From assembly GCF_014851765.1 (NCBI RefSeq), contig NZ_JACVAI010000006.1, forward strand, positions 124,001 to 188,000: 64,000 nt of DNA, read 5' to 3'. The notes under the pieces are model-generated. The model searched no databases, was not told where the DNA came from, and saw only the letters and a program-made list of their open reading frames with translations. Positions within the stretch are counted from its first letter, which is position 1; the number at the start of each line of letters is the position of its first letter. This document shows positions 16,120 to 23,914 of this stretch, piece by piece. Origin of the DNA: Pseudomonas sp. PDM04. GTDB lineage: Bacteria > Pseudomonadota > Gammaproteobacteria > Pseudomonadales > Pseudomonadaceae. The position numbers and the translations under genes are program-made.

Positions 16120-17763
16120 ATGGCCAAGGCCGCCGATGTCGTTGTGCAATGCCTGGAAAACGAAGGTGTCGAGTATGTATTCGGCATTCCCGGTGAGGAA
16201 AACCTCGACCTGCTGGAGTCGCTGCGCAAGTCGAAGATCAGGCTGGTGCTGACCCGTCACGAGCAGTCCGCGGGATTCATGGCGGCCACCTACGGCCGCC
16301 TGACCGGCAAGACCGGCGTCAGCCTGTCCACCCTCGGCCCCGGTGCCACCAACCTGGTGACGGCCAGCGCCTATGCCTACCTGGGCGGAATGCCCATGAT
16401 GATGATCACCGGGCAGAAGCCGATCAAGAAGTCCAAGCAGGGTCGATTCCAGATCATCGACGTGTGCGGCATGATGGCCCCCATCACCAAGTACACGCAC
16501 CAGTTCGCCTCCGCCGATAACATCCCGGCGCGCATGCGCGAAGCCTTCCGTCTCGCCGAAGAAGAAAAACCCGGTGCCGTGCACCTGGAGTTGCCGGAAG
16601 ACATCGCCGCCGAGCAGACCGACAGCACGCCAATCCCGCCAAGCCTGCACCGTCGCCCGCTGGCCGAGCACAAGGCGGTGCAGGCCGCCGTCGACAAGCT
16701 GCGCACCGCCCGCAGCCCGATCCTGGTCATCGGTGCCGGCGCCAATCGCAAGATGACCGCCAAGGTGCTCAAGCAACTGATCGACAAGACCGGCATCCCG
16801 TTCATCACCACTCAGATGGGCAAGGGTGTGGTCGATGAGCGTCATCCGTGTTTCCTCGGCAACGCCGCGCTGTCGGCCGGTGATTTCGTGCACCGGGCCA
16901 TCGAGGCCGCGGACCTGATCGTCAACATCGGCCACGACGTGATCGAGAAACCGCCGTTCTTCATGGTGCGCGGTGGCACCGAAGTCATCCACATCAACTT
17001 CCGTTCCGCCGAGGTGGATGCGGTGTATTTCCCGCAGATCGAGGTGATCGGCGACATCGCCAACGCGGTGTGGCAGATCGGCGAAGCCCTGAGCGACACC
17101 TCGCACTGGGATTTCACGCGTCTGCTGGCGATCCGCGAAGCCAACGAAACGCAGATCGCCGAAGGTGCCGACGACGACCGATTCCCGGTCTACCCGCAAC
17201 GCCTGGTCGCCGACGTCCGCCGTGCCCTGCCGTCCGAAGGAATCGTGGCCCTGGACAACGGCATCTACAAGATCTGGTTCGCCCGCAACTACAAGGCGCA
17301 CAAACCCAATACCGTGCTGCTGGACAACGCCCTGGCGACCATGGGCGCAGGCCTGCCGTCGGCGATGGCGGCGCACCTAGTCTACCCGGACCGTCCGGTG
17401 GTCGCGGTGTGTGGCGACGGCGGTTTCATGATGAACAGCCAGGAGCTGGAAACGGCGGTGAGGCTGGGCATGCACCTGACCGTGGTGATCCTTCGCGATG
17501 ACGGCTACGGCATGATCCGCTGGAAGCAGGCCAACATGGGCTTCACCGATTTCGGCCTGGACTACGGCAACCCGGATTTCGTCAAGTATGCCCAGGCCTA
17601 CGGTGCCAACGGCCATCGCGTGGACAGCGCCGACAGCTTCCTGTCGCTGCTCGAACACTGCATCAAGACACCCGGCGTGCATGTCATCGACTGCCCGGTG
17701 GACTACAGCGAGAATGATCGCATCCTCAATACCGAGTTGCGTGAACGTAGTTTGGCCGTGTAG
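16120..17763 (+). CDS. Acetolactate synthase-like thiamine diphosphate enzyme
   Basis: The 547-residue protein has the three TPP-enzyme domains. The N-terminal domain carries the activating Glu in TRHEQSAGFMAATYGRLTGK at about residue 48; a central dinucleotide-like domain follows (ILVIGAGANRKMTAK); the C-terminal TPP/Mg site reads VCGDGGFMMNSQELETAVRL, then LRDDGYGMIRWKQ. It resembles catabolic, single-subunit acetolactate synthases rather than IlvB, and no small subunit (IlvN/IlvH) or decarboxylase (AlsD) gene is beside it. It follows the aldehyde dehydrogenase gene by 121 bases. It may condense or decarboxylate a 2-oxo acid made in module A; acetolactate formation itself is not demonstrated. 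Confidence 0.85.
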   Translation: MAKAADVVVQCLENEGVEYVFGIPGEENLDLLESLRKSKIRLVLTRHEQSAGFMAATYGRLTGKTGVSLSTLGPGATNLVTASAYAYLGGMPMMMITGQKPIKKSKQGRFQIIDVCGMMAPITKYTHQFASADNIPARMREAFRLAEEEKPGAVHLELPEDIAAEQTDSTPIPPSLHRRPLAEHKAVQAAVDKLRTARSPILVIGAGANRKMTAKVLKQLIDKTGIPFITTQMGKGVVDERHPCFLGNAALSAGDFVHRAIEAADLIVNIGHDVIEKPPFFMVRGGTEVIHINFRSAEVDAVYFPQIEVIGDIANAVWQIGEALSDTSHWDFTRLLAIREANETQIAEGADDDRFPVYPQRLVADVRRALPSEGIVALDNGIYKIWFARNYKAHKPNTVLLDNALATMGAGLPSAMAAHLVYPDRPVVAVCGDGGFMMNSQELETAVRLGMHLTVVILRDDGYGMIRWKQANMGFTDFGLDYGNPDFVKYAQAYGANGHRVDSADSFLSLLEHCIKTPGVHVIDCPVDYSENDRILNTELRERSLAV

Positions 17764-17767
17764 GAAC

Positions 17768-17797
17768 CTGTGGGAGCGAGCCGGCTCGCTCCCACAG
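17768..17797. repeat. REP palindrome, possible terminator
   Basis: CTGTGGGAGCGAGCC (17768-17782) is followed directly by its reverse complement to 17797, a perfect 15-base dyad made of two fused REP half-units. It lies 5 bases after the stop of the TPP enzyme gene and could end or stabilise that transcript. Confidence 0.8.
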
Positions 17798-17830
17798 ACG
17801 GCGTCAGCAGAAAATCCCGGAGCAATCACA

Positions 17831-18787
17831 ATGAAAACCCAGGAACCCGGCACCCGACACAAGGGTTACCGGCGCATCATTCCGTCGATGACCGCCCTGC
17901 TCCAGTTCGAATCCGTCGCCCGCCTGAAAAGCTTCACCCAGGCCGCGAAGGAGCTGGGCGTGACCCAGGCCGCTGTCAGTAAACAGGTGAAGATGCTCGA
18001 GGAAAACGTCGGCGCCCAACTGTTCCACCGCTTGCACCGCAGCATCGACCTGACCAACGAAGGCCAGGCCCTGTTCGCGATCATTTCCGAGTCCCTGCAG
18101 AAGATCGCCACCGTCTTCGACCAGATCAATCAGGAAGGCGGTCGGCGGGAAATCAGCCTCGGTGTCACCGCCTCGTTCTCGCAGTTCCAGATCATGCCCC
18201 GGCTCGCCGCCCTGCGCGAAACGCTGCCTGACATCCAGTTGCGCCTGGCCACCCAGATGTTCACCGGTGATCTGCGCACCCAGGAATCCGACCTGTACGT
18301 TCGCTACGGCAACGGCCAATGGGAGGACGGCGAGGCGATCCTGCTGTGCGAAGAAGAAATCTTCCCGGTGTGCTCCCCCGCCTGGCTCGCGCGCAATCCT
18401 GCGCCCACGACCCTGGAGCAACTGGCGGCGGCCGGCTTGCTGGACTCCGACTCGACCTCCGAAGGCTGGATGAACTGGCAGGGCTGGTTCAAGCAATTGG
18501 GGTTGAGCACACAGAAGTTTCACTTCACCTTGCGCGGCAACCTGCACGCCGACGTCGTCCATGCAGCGCTGCACGGCCACGGTATCGGGCTGGGCTGGGG
18601 TCGGGTGGTGGAGCATCTGCTGGCCAGCGGTGAACTGGTCAGACTCGAACCGTTTACCGTGCGCCCCACCGATGCCTATTACGCAATCATCCCCTACGGG
18701 CGTGCTGCAACGCCGGAGGCCTGGGCAATCATTCGCTGGTTGCAGGACCGTGCGCCACTGTCGGCGTTGTCGAAAGTGAACTTATAA
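17831..18787 (+). CDS. LysR-family transcriptional regulator, GcvA-like
   Basis: The 318-residue protein has the LysR helix-turn-helix at about residues 18-76 (LLQFESVARLKSFTQAAKEL; GVTQAAVSKQVKMLEENVGA) and an effector domain with GcvA-type features (DLYVRYGNGQWEDGEAILLC; GWMNWQGWFKQLG; GHGIGLGWGRVVEHLLASG). It lies 122 bases upstream of the Rieske oxygenase gene on the same strand and is its most likely local regulator. The start ATG at 17831 follows the REP palindrome; longer in-frame starts overlap the previous gene and lack family similarity. Effector unknown. Confidence 0.88.
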   Translation: MKTQEPGTRHKGYRRIIPSMTALLQFESVARLKSFTQAAKELGVTQAAVSKQVKMLEENVGAQLFHRLHRSIDLTNEGQALFAIISESLQKIATVFDQINQEGGRREISLGVTASFSQFQIMPRLAALRETLPDIQLRLATQMFTGDLRTQESDLYVRYGNGQWEDGEAILLCEEEIFPVCSPAWLARNPAPTTLEQLAAAGLLDSDSTSEGWMNWQGWFKQLGLSTQKFHFTLRGNLHADVVHAALHGHGIGLGWGRVVEHLLASGELVRLEPFTVRPTDAYYAIIPYGRAATPEAWAIIRWLQDRAPLSALSKVNL

Positions 18788-18820
18788 CTTGATGTAATGC
18801 GAAGTGTAAAAATAGGCGCA

Positions 18821-18849
18821 TTGACGGTATTTTGACCCACTCAGATAAT
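18821..18849 (+). promoter_or_regulatory. Near-consensus sigma-70 promoter of the Rieske oxygenase operon
   Basis: A -35 box TTGACG (18821-18826), a 17-base spacer and a -10 box GATAAT (18844-18849) lie 60 bases before the ATG at 18910. The predicted start of transcription is near 18856. A strong promoter with an operator just downstream suggests repression rather than activation. Confidence 0.7.
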
Positions 18850-18860
18850 CCTTACAGCAC

Positions 18861-18878
18861 GTGTATTAGTTAATACAC
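18861..18878. promoter_or_regulatory. Perfect 18-base palindromic operator
   Basis: GTGTATTAGTTAATACAC has perfect 8-base arms around GT. It sits immediately after the predicted transcription start and 31 bases before the ATG, the classic position for a GntR- or TetR-type repressor. No such repressor gene is in the window; the adjacent regulator is LysR-type. Confidence 0.6.
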
Positions 18879-18909
18879 AGATTACAATAATAGTGCCTGA
18901 GGAATAATA

Positions 18910-20166
18910 ATGAGCATTGCGTCTATCAAGTCTCACCGCGAAGTTATAACTTCCCGGCAACCTGGTTTTGGCATGCCTGGCGAAGTATTCAGTCGCCAGG
19001 ACATCTTCGAAACCGATGTCGATGTATTTTTCACCCGGCACTGGATATTGGTGGCCGTGACGGCGGATGTCGCCGAGCCTGGCGATGTGTTCACCACCGA
19101 TATCGGCAAGTCGTCGATCATGGTGCTGCGCGATGACGACGAACAGATTCGTGCTTATCGCAATGTCTGCCGCCACCGCGGCGCCCGCCTCAAGGAGCCC
19201 GGAAAATCAACGGTTGGCATGCTGGTTTGCCCCTATCACCAATGGACCTACGACCTGGATGGCAGCCTCAAGCACGCGGCCAATATGGGCAAGGGGTTCG
19301 ACCCCAAGTGCCGCAGCCTGATCCCGGTTCATTGCAAGGTCATCGGCGCCCACGTATTCGTTTGCCTGAGTGACGAGGCGCCCCAGGACATTGCCATCCA
19401 GGAAGAAGTCATGGGCGCGCGCTTTGCACCGTATGACCTGGCCAATACCCGCATCGCCTATGAACTTGACTATATCGAGAACGGTAATTGGAAGTTGGTG
19501 ATGGAAAATAACCGCGAGTGTTATCACTGCGCGGGAACTCACCCGGAACTGATGGTTTCCTATCACGCCGAAGACCTGGGCGTAAGTTTCGAAGAAATGA
19601 GCGAAGAGTCGCGCGCCTCCTATGACGCCTATCAGATTCGCAAGGCCGGCATCGAGGCCGATTGGGCCCGTGAAGGTCATTTGTATGAGACGTTCGAGTA
19701 CCTGGACGGCGATGCCGCCACCCAGTTTCGCACCCAGCGCATGATCATTGCCGGCAGTGGCGAATCCCAGACCCTGGACAGCAAGGTCGCCTGCACCCGG
19801 CTGCTGGGCAACCTGACGCGCAAGGACCTGGGCGACACCCACCTGTGGGGCAACAATTCATGGGCCCACGTCATGAGCGACCATGCGATGATCAGCTGGA
19901 TCATCCCGTTGTCCCCGGACCGGACGCTGGTGCGCACCAAGTGGCTGGTGCACGCGGATGCCGTGGAAGGCGTCGACTACGACCTGCAGCGCCTGACCGA
20001 AGTCTGGGTCGCCACCACCCGGCAGGATGCAGAACTGGTGGCCATCACCCATAGCGGTACCCAGGACCCGGCCTACATTCCCGGTCCCTACTCCGAATTC
20101 ACCGAGCCCTACGTTGACCAGTTCCTGCGCTGGTACAGCGACCGTCTCGCTGTCCATGGGATTTGA
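18910..20166 (+). CDS. Rieske non-heme iron oxygenase, betaine demethylase (GbcA/Stc2 family) alpha subunit
   Basis: The 418-residue protein has a Rieske [2Fe-2S] domain with CRHRGARL (about residue 85) and CPYHQWTY (about 105). The catalytic domain carries the mononuclear-iron ligands in ENNRECYHCAGTHPEL at about residues 200-215. The C-terminal stretch TKWLVHADAVEGVDYD is shared with glycine betaine monooxygenase GbcA. Family knowledge: O2-dependent oxidative demethylation of a quaternary ammonium, releasing formaldehyde. The N-terminus differs from GbcA, so proline betaine (as Stc2) or another betaine may be the true substrate. A GAGGA site lies 7 bases before the ATG. The reductase gene follows after 4 bases. 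Confidence 0.88.
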   Translation: MSIASIKSHREVITSRQPGFGMPGEVFSRQDIFETDVDVFFTRHWILVAVTADVAEPGDVFTTDIGKSSIMVLRDDDEQIRAYRNVCRHRGARLKEPGKSTVGMLVCPYHQWTYDLDGSLKHAANMGKGFDPKCRSLIPVHCKVIGAHVFVCLSDEAPQDIAIQEEVMGARFAPYDLANTRIAYELDYIENGNWKLVMENNRECYHCAGTHPELMVSYHAEDLGVSFEEMSEESRASYDAYQIRKAGIEADWAREGHLYETFEYLDGDAATQFRTQRMIIAGSGESQTLDSKVACTRLLGNLTRKDLGDTHLWGNNSWAHVMSDHAMISWIIPLSPDRTLVRTKWLVHADAVEGVDYDLQRLTEVWVATTRQDAELVAITHSGTQDPAYIPGPYSEFTEPYVDQFLRWYSDRLAVHGI

Positions 20167-20170
20167 AGTG

Positions 20171-21298
20171 ATGAGCCTCTACGAGAACATCGCCGCCCTG
20201 CGTGCCGACCAGCGCTTCGCCGACACCGACCACTGGGCTGCCCACGGTGCCCAGTGGGCCAGTGGCGAGAGCAAACGCATCGAATGCCTGAGCGTCGTGG
20301 CCGAAACCCACGACGTGAAGACCTTCACTTTCCATAGCCCGGACTACCCTGCCCTGGCCTACGAACCGGGCCAGTTCCTCACCATTTCGCCAGTGATCGG
20401 CCAGCAGAGCGTGTCACGCTGCTACACCCTGTCGTCTACCCCGACCCGGCCGTTCACCTTCTCGATCACCGTCAAGCGGGTGCCGGGTGGTGCGGTCTCC
20501 AACTGGTTGCACGATAACCTCAAGGCCGGCGATGCCATGAGCGCCTCGGGGCCGGCCGGCGTCTTCACCCCCGTGGCCGGTCCGGCCCGCAAACTGCTGT
20601 ACCTCTCCGCTGGCTCCGGGATCACCCCACTGATGGCCATGACCCGCGCCGCAGCCGACCTGCACGCCGACCTGGATATCGTCTTCGTGCACAGCGCGCG
20701 CACCCCCAAGGACATCATCTTTCGCGAGGAACTGGCCCGCCTGGAGCGCTCCATGCCCCGCCTGCGCACCCTGTTCTTTTGTGAAGGCCTGGGTGACGAA
20801 CCGGACTGGTCCGGACCGATCGGGCGCCTGTCGATTGCCGAACTGCAGCAGCGCATCCCCGATTTCCTCGAGCGTTCGGTGTTCACCTGCGGCCCGAAAG
20901 GCTACATGGATGCCGCCAGGGCGCTGCTGGGGTCTGCCGGTTTCGACCTGGCGCGCTACCACCAGGAAAGCTTCGACATCAATGCCGAAGTCGTGGTCGA
21001 ACCGACACCGGGCGCCGAACCCGGCCTGGCCCAGGACACCTTTACCGTTCGCCTGGCCCGCTCCGGCAAGTCATTCACCATGAGCGCCGACCAGACCGTG
21101 CTGTCGGCCGCGAAGAAAGCCGGCGCAGTCGTGCCCTCCTCGTGCAGCCAGGGCGTGTGCGGCACCTGCAAGACGGCGCTGCTCGAAGGCAGCGTCGAGA
21201 TGAAACACAACGGTGGCATTCGCCAGCGCGAAATCGACAAGGGCCTGCGCCTGTTGTGCTGCAGCCGCCCGACCTCCGATCTGGTGATCGATCTCTGA
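20171..21298 (+). CDS. Ferredoxin/flavin reductase subunit of the betaine demethylase (GbcB-like)
   Basis: The 375-residue protein has, in order, a flavin-binding domain (QSVSRCYTLSSTPTRPFTFS), an NAD-binding domain (LLYLSAGSGITPLMAMTRAA; VFTCGPKGYMDAA) and a C-terminal plant-type [2Fe-2S] ferredoxin domain with the cluster motif CSQGVCGTCKTALLEG and a distant Cys in LLCCSRPTSD. Family knowledge: it passes electrons from NADH to the Rieske oxygenase. An in-frame ATG at 20156 would overlap the oxygenase stop; the ATG at 20171 is preferred because it precedes the conserved start MSLYENIAALRA. The two genes form an operon ending at the hairpins at 21301-21425. Confidence 0.9.
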   Translation: MSLYENIAALRADQRFADTDHWAAHGAQWASGESKRIECLSVVAETHDVKTFTFHSPDYPALAYEPGQFLTISPVIGQQSVSRCYTLSSTPTRPFTFSITVKRVPGGAVSNWLHDNLKAGDAMSASGPAGVFTPVAGPARKLLYLSAGSGITPLMAMTRAAADLHADLDIVFVHSARTPKDIIFREELARLERSMPRLRTLFFCEGLGDEPDWSGPIGRLSIAELQQRIPDFLERSVFTCGPKGYMDAARALLGSAGFDLARYHQESFDINAEVVVEPTPGAEPGLAQDTFTVRLARSGKSFTMSADQTVLSAAKKAGAVVPSSCSQGVCGTCKTALLEGSVEMKHNGGIRQREIDKGLRLLCCSRPTSDLVIDL

Positions 21299-21300
21299 CA

Positions 21301-21318
21301 AGGCGCCCTCGGGCGCCT
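21301..21318. terminator. Intrinsic terminator of the demethylase operon
   Basis: AGGCGCCC and GGGCGCCT form a perfect 8-base stem around TC, followed by TT, three bases after the reductase stop codon. Confidence 0.75.
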
Positions 21319-21395
21319 TTCCCTGACTCACATCGCCGTCGTCACCGAGGTGCTGGACGGGCAAACGCGCATCGGCGAACCGGCCTGACGGCCAT

Positions 21396-21425
21396 CGGAG
21401 AAACCCTATGGAGGGGGTTTCTCCG
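21396..21425. terminator. Second terminator hairpin, probably bidirectional
   Basis: CGGAGAAACCC (21396-21406) pairs perfectly with GGGTTTCTCCG (21415-21425) and is followed by GCCTTTG. It lies between the convergent reductase and DMT transporter genes and ends 11 bases before the latter's stop. Confidence 0.7.
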
Positions 21426-21436
21426 GCCTTTGCACC

Positions 21437-22318
21437 CTAGCGCCGGAACGCGTAGATCCCGCCCAGCACCACCAACAGCGCGCCCACCACCAGGGACGTC
21501 TGCAAGGTCTCGCCAAACCACGTCACGCCGAACACCGACGCAAACAACAGCAGTGAGTAGTTGAATGGTTGCAAAGTCACGGCCGCCGCATATTTCAACG
21601 ATTGCAGCAGCAACAATTGGGCGATCACCCCGCTGATCGACAGCACCAGCAGCAACCCCCACTCGGTCGATGACGGTGTCACCCATTGCGGCGCAGCCAT
21701 CAGGGTCGACGCCAACGCGCCCCAGAACGCCATGTACAGCATGTTGGTGCCAAAGCTGTCGACTGCGCTGATCTTGCGCGTCAGCACACTGAAGAACGCG
21801 AACATCACCGCGCCCGCCAGGGGAATCAGCGAGGTCAGGCTGAACACGCCCATGCCCGGTTTGAGGATGATCAACGTACCGGCAAAGCCGATGACGCCGG
21901 CCACGCATTGCCGCGGGCTGATCCGTTCGCCCAGCAGCAGCGCGGCCAGCCCCATGGTCAGCAACGGGAAGATCGCATAGATCGCGTGGGTCTCGGCCAG
22001 CCCGAGGAAGCGCAGGGCCAGGCCGAAAACCATGATGTCGAACACGGCAATCAGCGACCGGCTCAGTTGCAGCCAGGGGTGAGCGCTTTTCAGCGCATTG
22101 CCCACCCCGCCCTTCATGCGCAGGAAACACAGGGCAAACAGCAGGAAAAACCAGTAGCGCACCATCATCAGTTGCGACACGGGCAGGTCCTTGACCAGGA
22201 TCTTGGTGATCCCGTCCTGGGCAGCGAACACGAACATCGACATCAGGCACAGCCCGATGCCCAACCGCGTGCTTTTCGCCCGCCCCGCTTCGCTTATCGG
22301 CTCAACCACCGTGCTCAT
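21437..22318 (-). CDS. DMT-superfamily (EamA) membrane transporter
   Basis: The 293-residue protein has about ten hydrophobic segments and two EamA repeats, for example LCLMSMFVFAAQDGITKILV at the N-terminus, LGLAETHAIYAIFPLLTMGL, LLLGERISPRQCVAGVIGFA and LVVGALLVVLGGIYAFRR at the end. Family knowledge: DMT proteins export metabolites or amino acids through the inner membrane. It lies downstream of the DddP gene on the same strand with 187 bases between, which hold a palindrome at 22417. A role in exporting or importing a product of the neighbouring pathway is possible but not shown. Confidence 0.85.
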   Translation of the reverse strand: MSTVVEPISEAGRAKSTRLGIGLCLMSMFVFAAQDGITKILVKDLPVSQLMMVRYWFFLLFALCFLRMKGGVGNALKSAHPWLQLSRSLIAVFDIMVFGLALRFLGLAETHAIYAIFPLLTMGLAALLLGERISPRQCVAGVIGFAGTLIILKPGMGVFSLTSLIPLAGAVMFAFFSVLTRKISAVDSFGTNMLYMAFWGALASTLMAAPQWVTPSSTEWGLLLVLSISGVIAQLLLLQSLKYAAAVTLQPFNYSLLLFASVFGVTWFGETLQTSLVVGALLVVLGGIYAFRR

Positions 22319-22416
22319 GCTCGATCACTCATCCAATGCGTCTTGAACACCCGAGCCCGGTGCCTGCCCGGAGGTAGCGCCGGCAACGGGTTCGGTATGA
22401 TCTTAAGCACGCTGAC

Positions 22417-22434
22417 GGCGTTTGACCAAACGCC
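22417..22434. promoter_or_regulatory. Perfect 18-base palindrome upstream of the DMT gene
   Basis: GGCGTTTGACCAAACGCC has perfect 8-base arms around AC. It lies 99 bases before the DMT transporter start and 72 bases after the DddP stop. No T-tract follows on either strand, so an operator is more likely than a terminator. Confidence 0.45.
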
Positions 22435-22505
22435 ACGATTACCACGCGGTGAGTTCCACGCCCGAGCTGACCAGACGGATCGTCAACGAGTGCCGACCCG
22501 CGTGT

Positions 22506-23837
22506 TCAGTCTTGCAGGAAACTGCTTTCGAAGGGATAGCGGGTCAACACTTCGCAACCGTCCTCGGTCACCAGCAGCTGGTTCTCCAGCTTGATGCCGT
22601 CCCGCCCGCCGACCTCGCCGATGTAGGCCTCGACGCACAGCGCCATGCCCGGTTCCAGCACACCCTCGTAGCCATACGATTCGACATCTTCCGGGTAGCG
22701 GATGCACGGGTATTCGTCGCACAAGCCGACACCATGGAACATCACGCCGTATCGCTGCGCGCGGCAGGATTCGGGCAGACGGTGGGCCAGGCGAGTCAAC
22801 TCGGTGAAGCCCACGCCCGGACGAACCAGCTCTGTGTTGAAGCGAATGTGCTCGTGGGCGATGCGGTACAGGCGTTTTTGCTCGGCGCTGGGTTCCAGCC
22901 CGCCGCAGATCCAGCTGCGAGACATGTCCACGCACATGCCGTAGACACCGATCAGGTCCGTGTCGAAGGACAGCAGATCGCCGTCGCTCAATACCCTCGG
23001 GCCGGACTCCTGGTACCAGGGATTGGTGCGCGGGCCGGAGCTGAGAATGCGGGTTTCGATCCACTCGCCACCCCGGCGGATATTGCCGGCGTGCAGGGCG
23101 GACCAGACGTCGTTCTCGGTGGCACCGGCGCGCATGGCCTGGCGCATTTCACTGATCGAGGCCTCGCAGGAGGCCACGGCGCAACGCATGGCCTTGATCT
23201 CGTCCGGGCCCTTGATCACCCGGGCCAGCTCCGTGACTTCCTGGCCACTGCTGACCTGCACGCCCAGGGCATCGAGTGCGCGCAGACCGGCGACTTCGAT
23301 GCGATCCACCGCCAGTCTGCGGTTGGCGCCGCCATGGCTGCGCAGCAATTCGTCCACCTGTGCGGCGAAGCGTTTGGCGTGTTGCTCGGTACGATCGCCG
23401 GTTTCGAAATAGAAAAAGGACGCCCCGCTGCGCAGCTCACTGATCAGCGGCAAGTGCGCGGAGAGGTGGTCGCAGCCGTGGAAATCCCACAGCACCACGT
23501 GCCCGCTGGCCGCGACGAAGCAGGCGCGGGCCGGGTTGTGGGTGGTCCACAGCTGCATGTTGGTGGTGTCGGTGGCGTAGCGAATGTTCAACGGGTCGAA
23601 CAGCAGGATGCCAGCCAGGTCCCGTGCGACCAGTTGCGCCTTGAGCCGTTGCAGGCGGTATTCGCGCATCGTCGCCAGGTGTGGCGCGGGCAGGCCCGAT
23701 TGCGCCCATTCGGCGAACGCCAACGGGGTCGGACCGATTTCGGTTCGATCGTTGTCGTCCGGGGATCCGTCCGCGCGGCGCCGGGAGGGATCGATACGGC
23801 GGGTGTCAGCAGGTCTCGAGAATGGCGAGTTCATCAT
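22506..23837 (-). CDS. dddP: DddP-type dimethylsulfoniopropionate (DMSP) lyase, M24 metallopeptidase fold
   Basis: The 443-residue protein has a creatinase-like N-terminal domain and an M24 pita-bread domain. Segments that I recall from DddP proteins recur: GSPDDNDRTEIGPTPLAF, LLFDPLNIRYATDTTNMQLW, GGEWIETRILSSGPRTNPW and LEPGMALCVEA. Candidate metal ligands are D292, D294, D304, H368, E403 and E418; Y363 and D374 match the two other key residues. Each lies exactly three positions before its published counterpart in Ruegeria DddP (295, 297, 307, 371, 406, 421; 366, 377). Family knowledge: DMSP to acrylate plus dimethyl sulfide. It follows a ProVWX operon on the same strand, 77 bases downstream. 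GGAGG precedes the ATGATG start. Activity on DMSP itself is inferred. Confidence 0.85.
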   Translation of the reverse strand: MMNSPFSRPADTRRIDPSRRRADGSPDDNDRTEIGPTPLAFAEWAQSGLPAPHLATMREYRLQRLKAQLVARDLAGILLFDPLNIRYATDTTNMQLWTTHNPARACFVAASGHVVLWDFHGCDHLSAHLPLISELRSGASFFYFETGDRTEQHAKRFAAQVDELLRSHGGANRRLAVDRIEVAGLRALDALGVQVSSGQEVTELARVIKGPDEIKAMRCAVASCEASISEMRQAMRAGATENDVWSALHAGNIRRGGEWIETRILSSGPRTNPWYQESGPRVLSDGDLLSFDTDLIGVYGMCVDMSRSWICGGLEPSAEQKRLYRIAHEHIRFNTELVRPGVGFTELTRLAHRLPESCRAQRYGVMFHGVGLCDEYPCIRYPEDVESYGYEGVLEPGMALCVEAYIGEVGGRDGIKLENQLLVTEDGCEVLTRYPFESSFLQD

Positions 23838-23870
23838 GGCGATGGAGTCCTCCGGATCGCGTTGTCATAG

Positions 23871-23901
23871 CCCTGATCGCGGGACCAAGCCGCGATCAGG
23901 G
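23871..23901. terminator. Intercistronic hairpin between proX and dddP
   Basis: CCCTGATCGCGG (23871-23882) and CCGCGATCAGGG (23890-23901) form a perfect 12-base stem with a 7-base loop, 13 bases after the proX stop and 33 bases before dddP. There is no T-tract. It may partly terminate transcription, or protect the upstream mRNA and so lower dddP relative to the binding protein. Confidence 0.6.
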
Positions 23902-23914
23902 AGCGGTCAACCCC

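Noticed and set aside
22506..23837. Ectoine hydrolase (DoeA) or prolidase as the identity of the M24 protein
   Set aside because: The N-terminal GSPDDNDRTEIGP region and the exact spacing of the catalytic residues fit DddP, and no ectoine partners (DoeB, DoeC, DoeD) are present.
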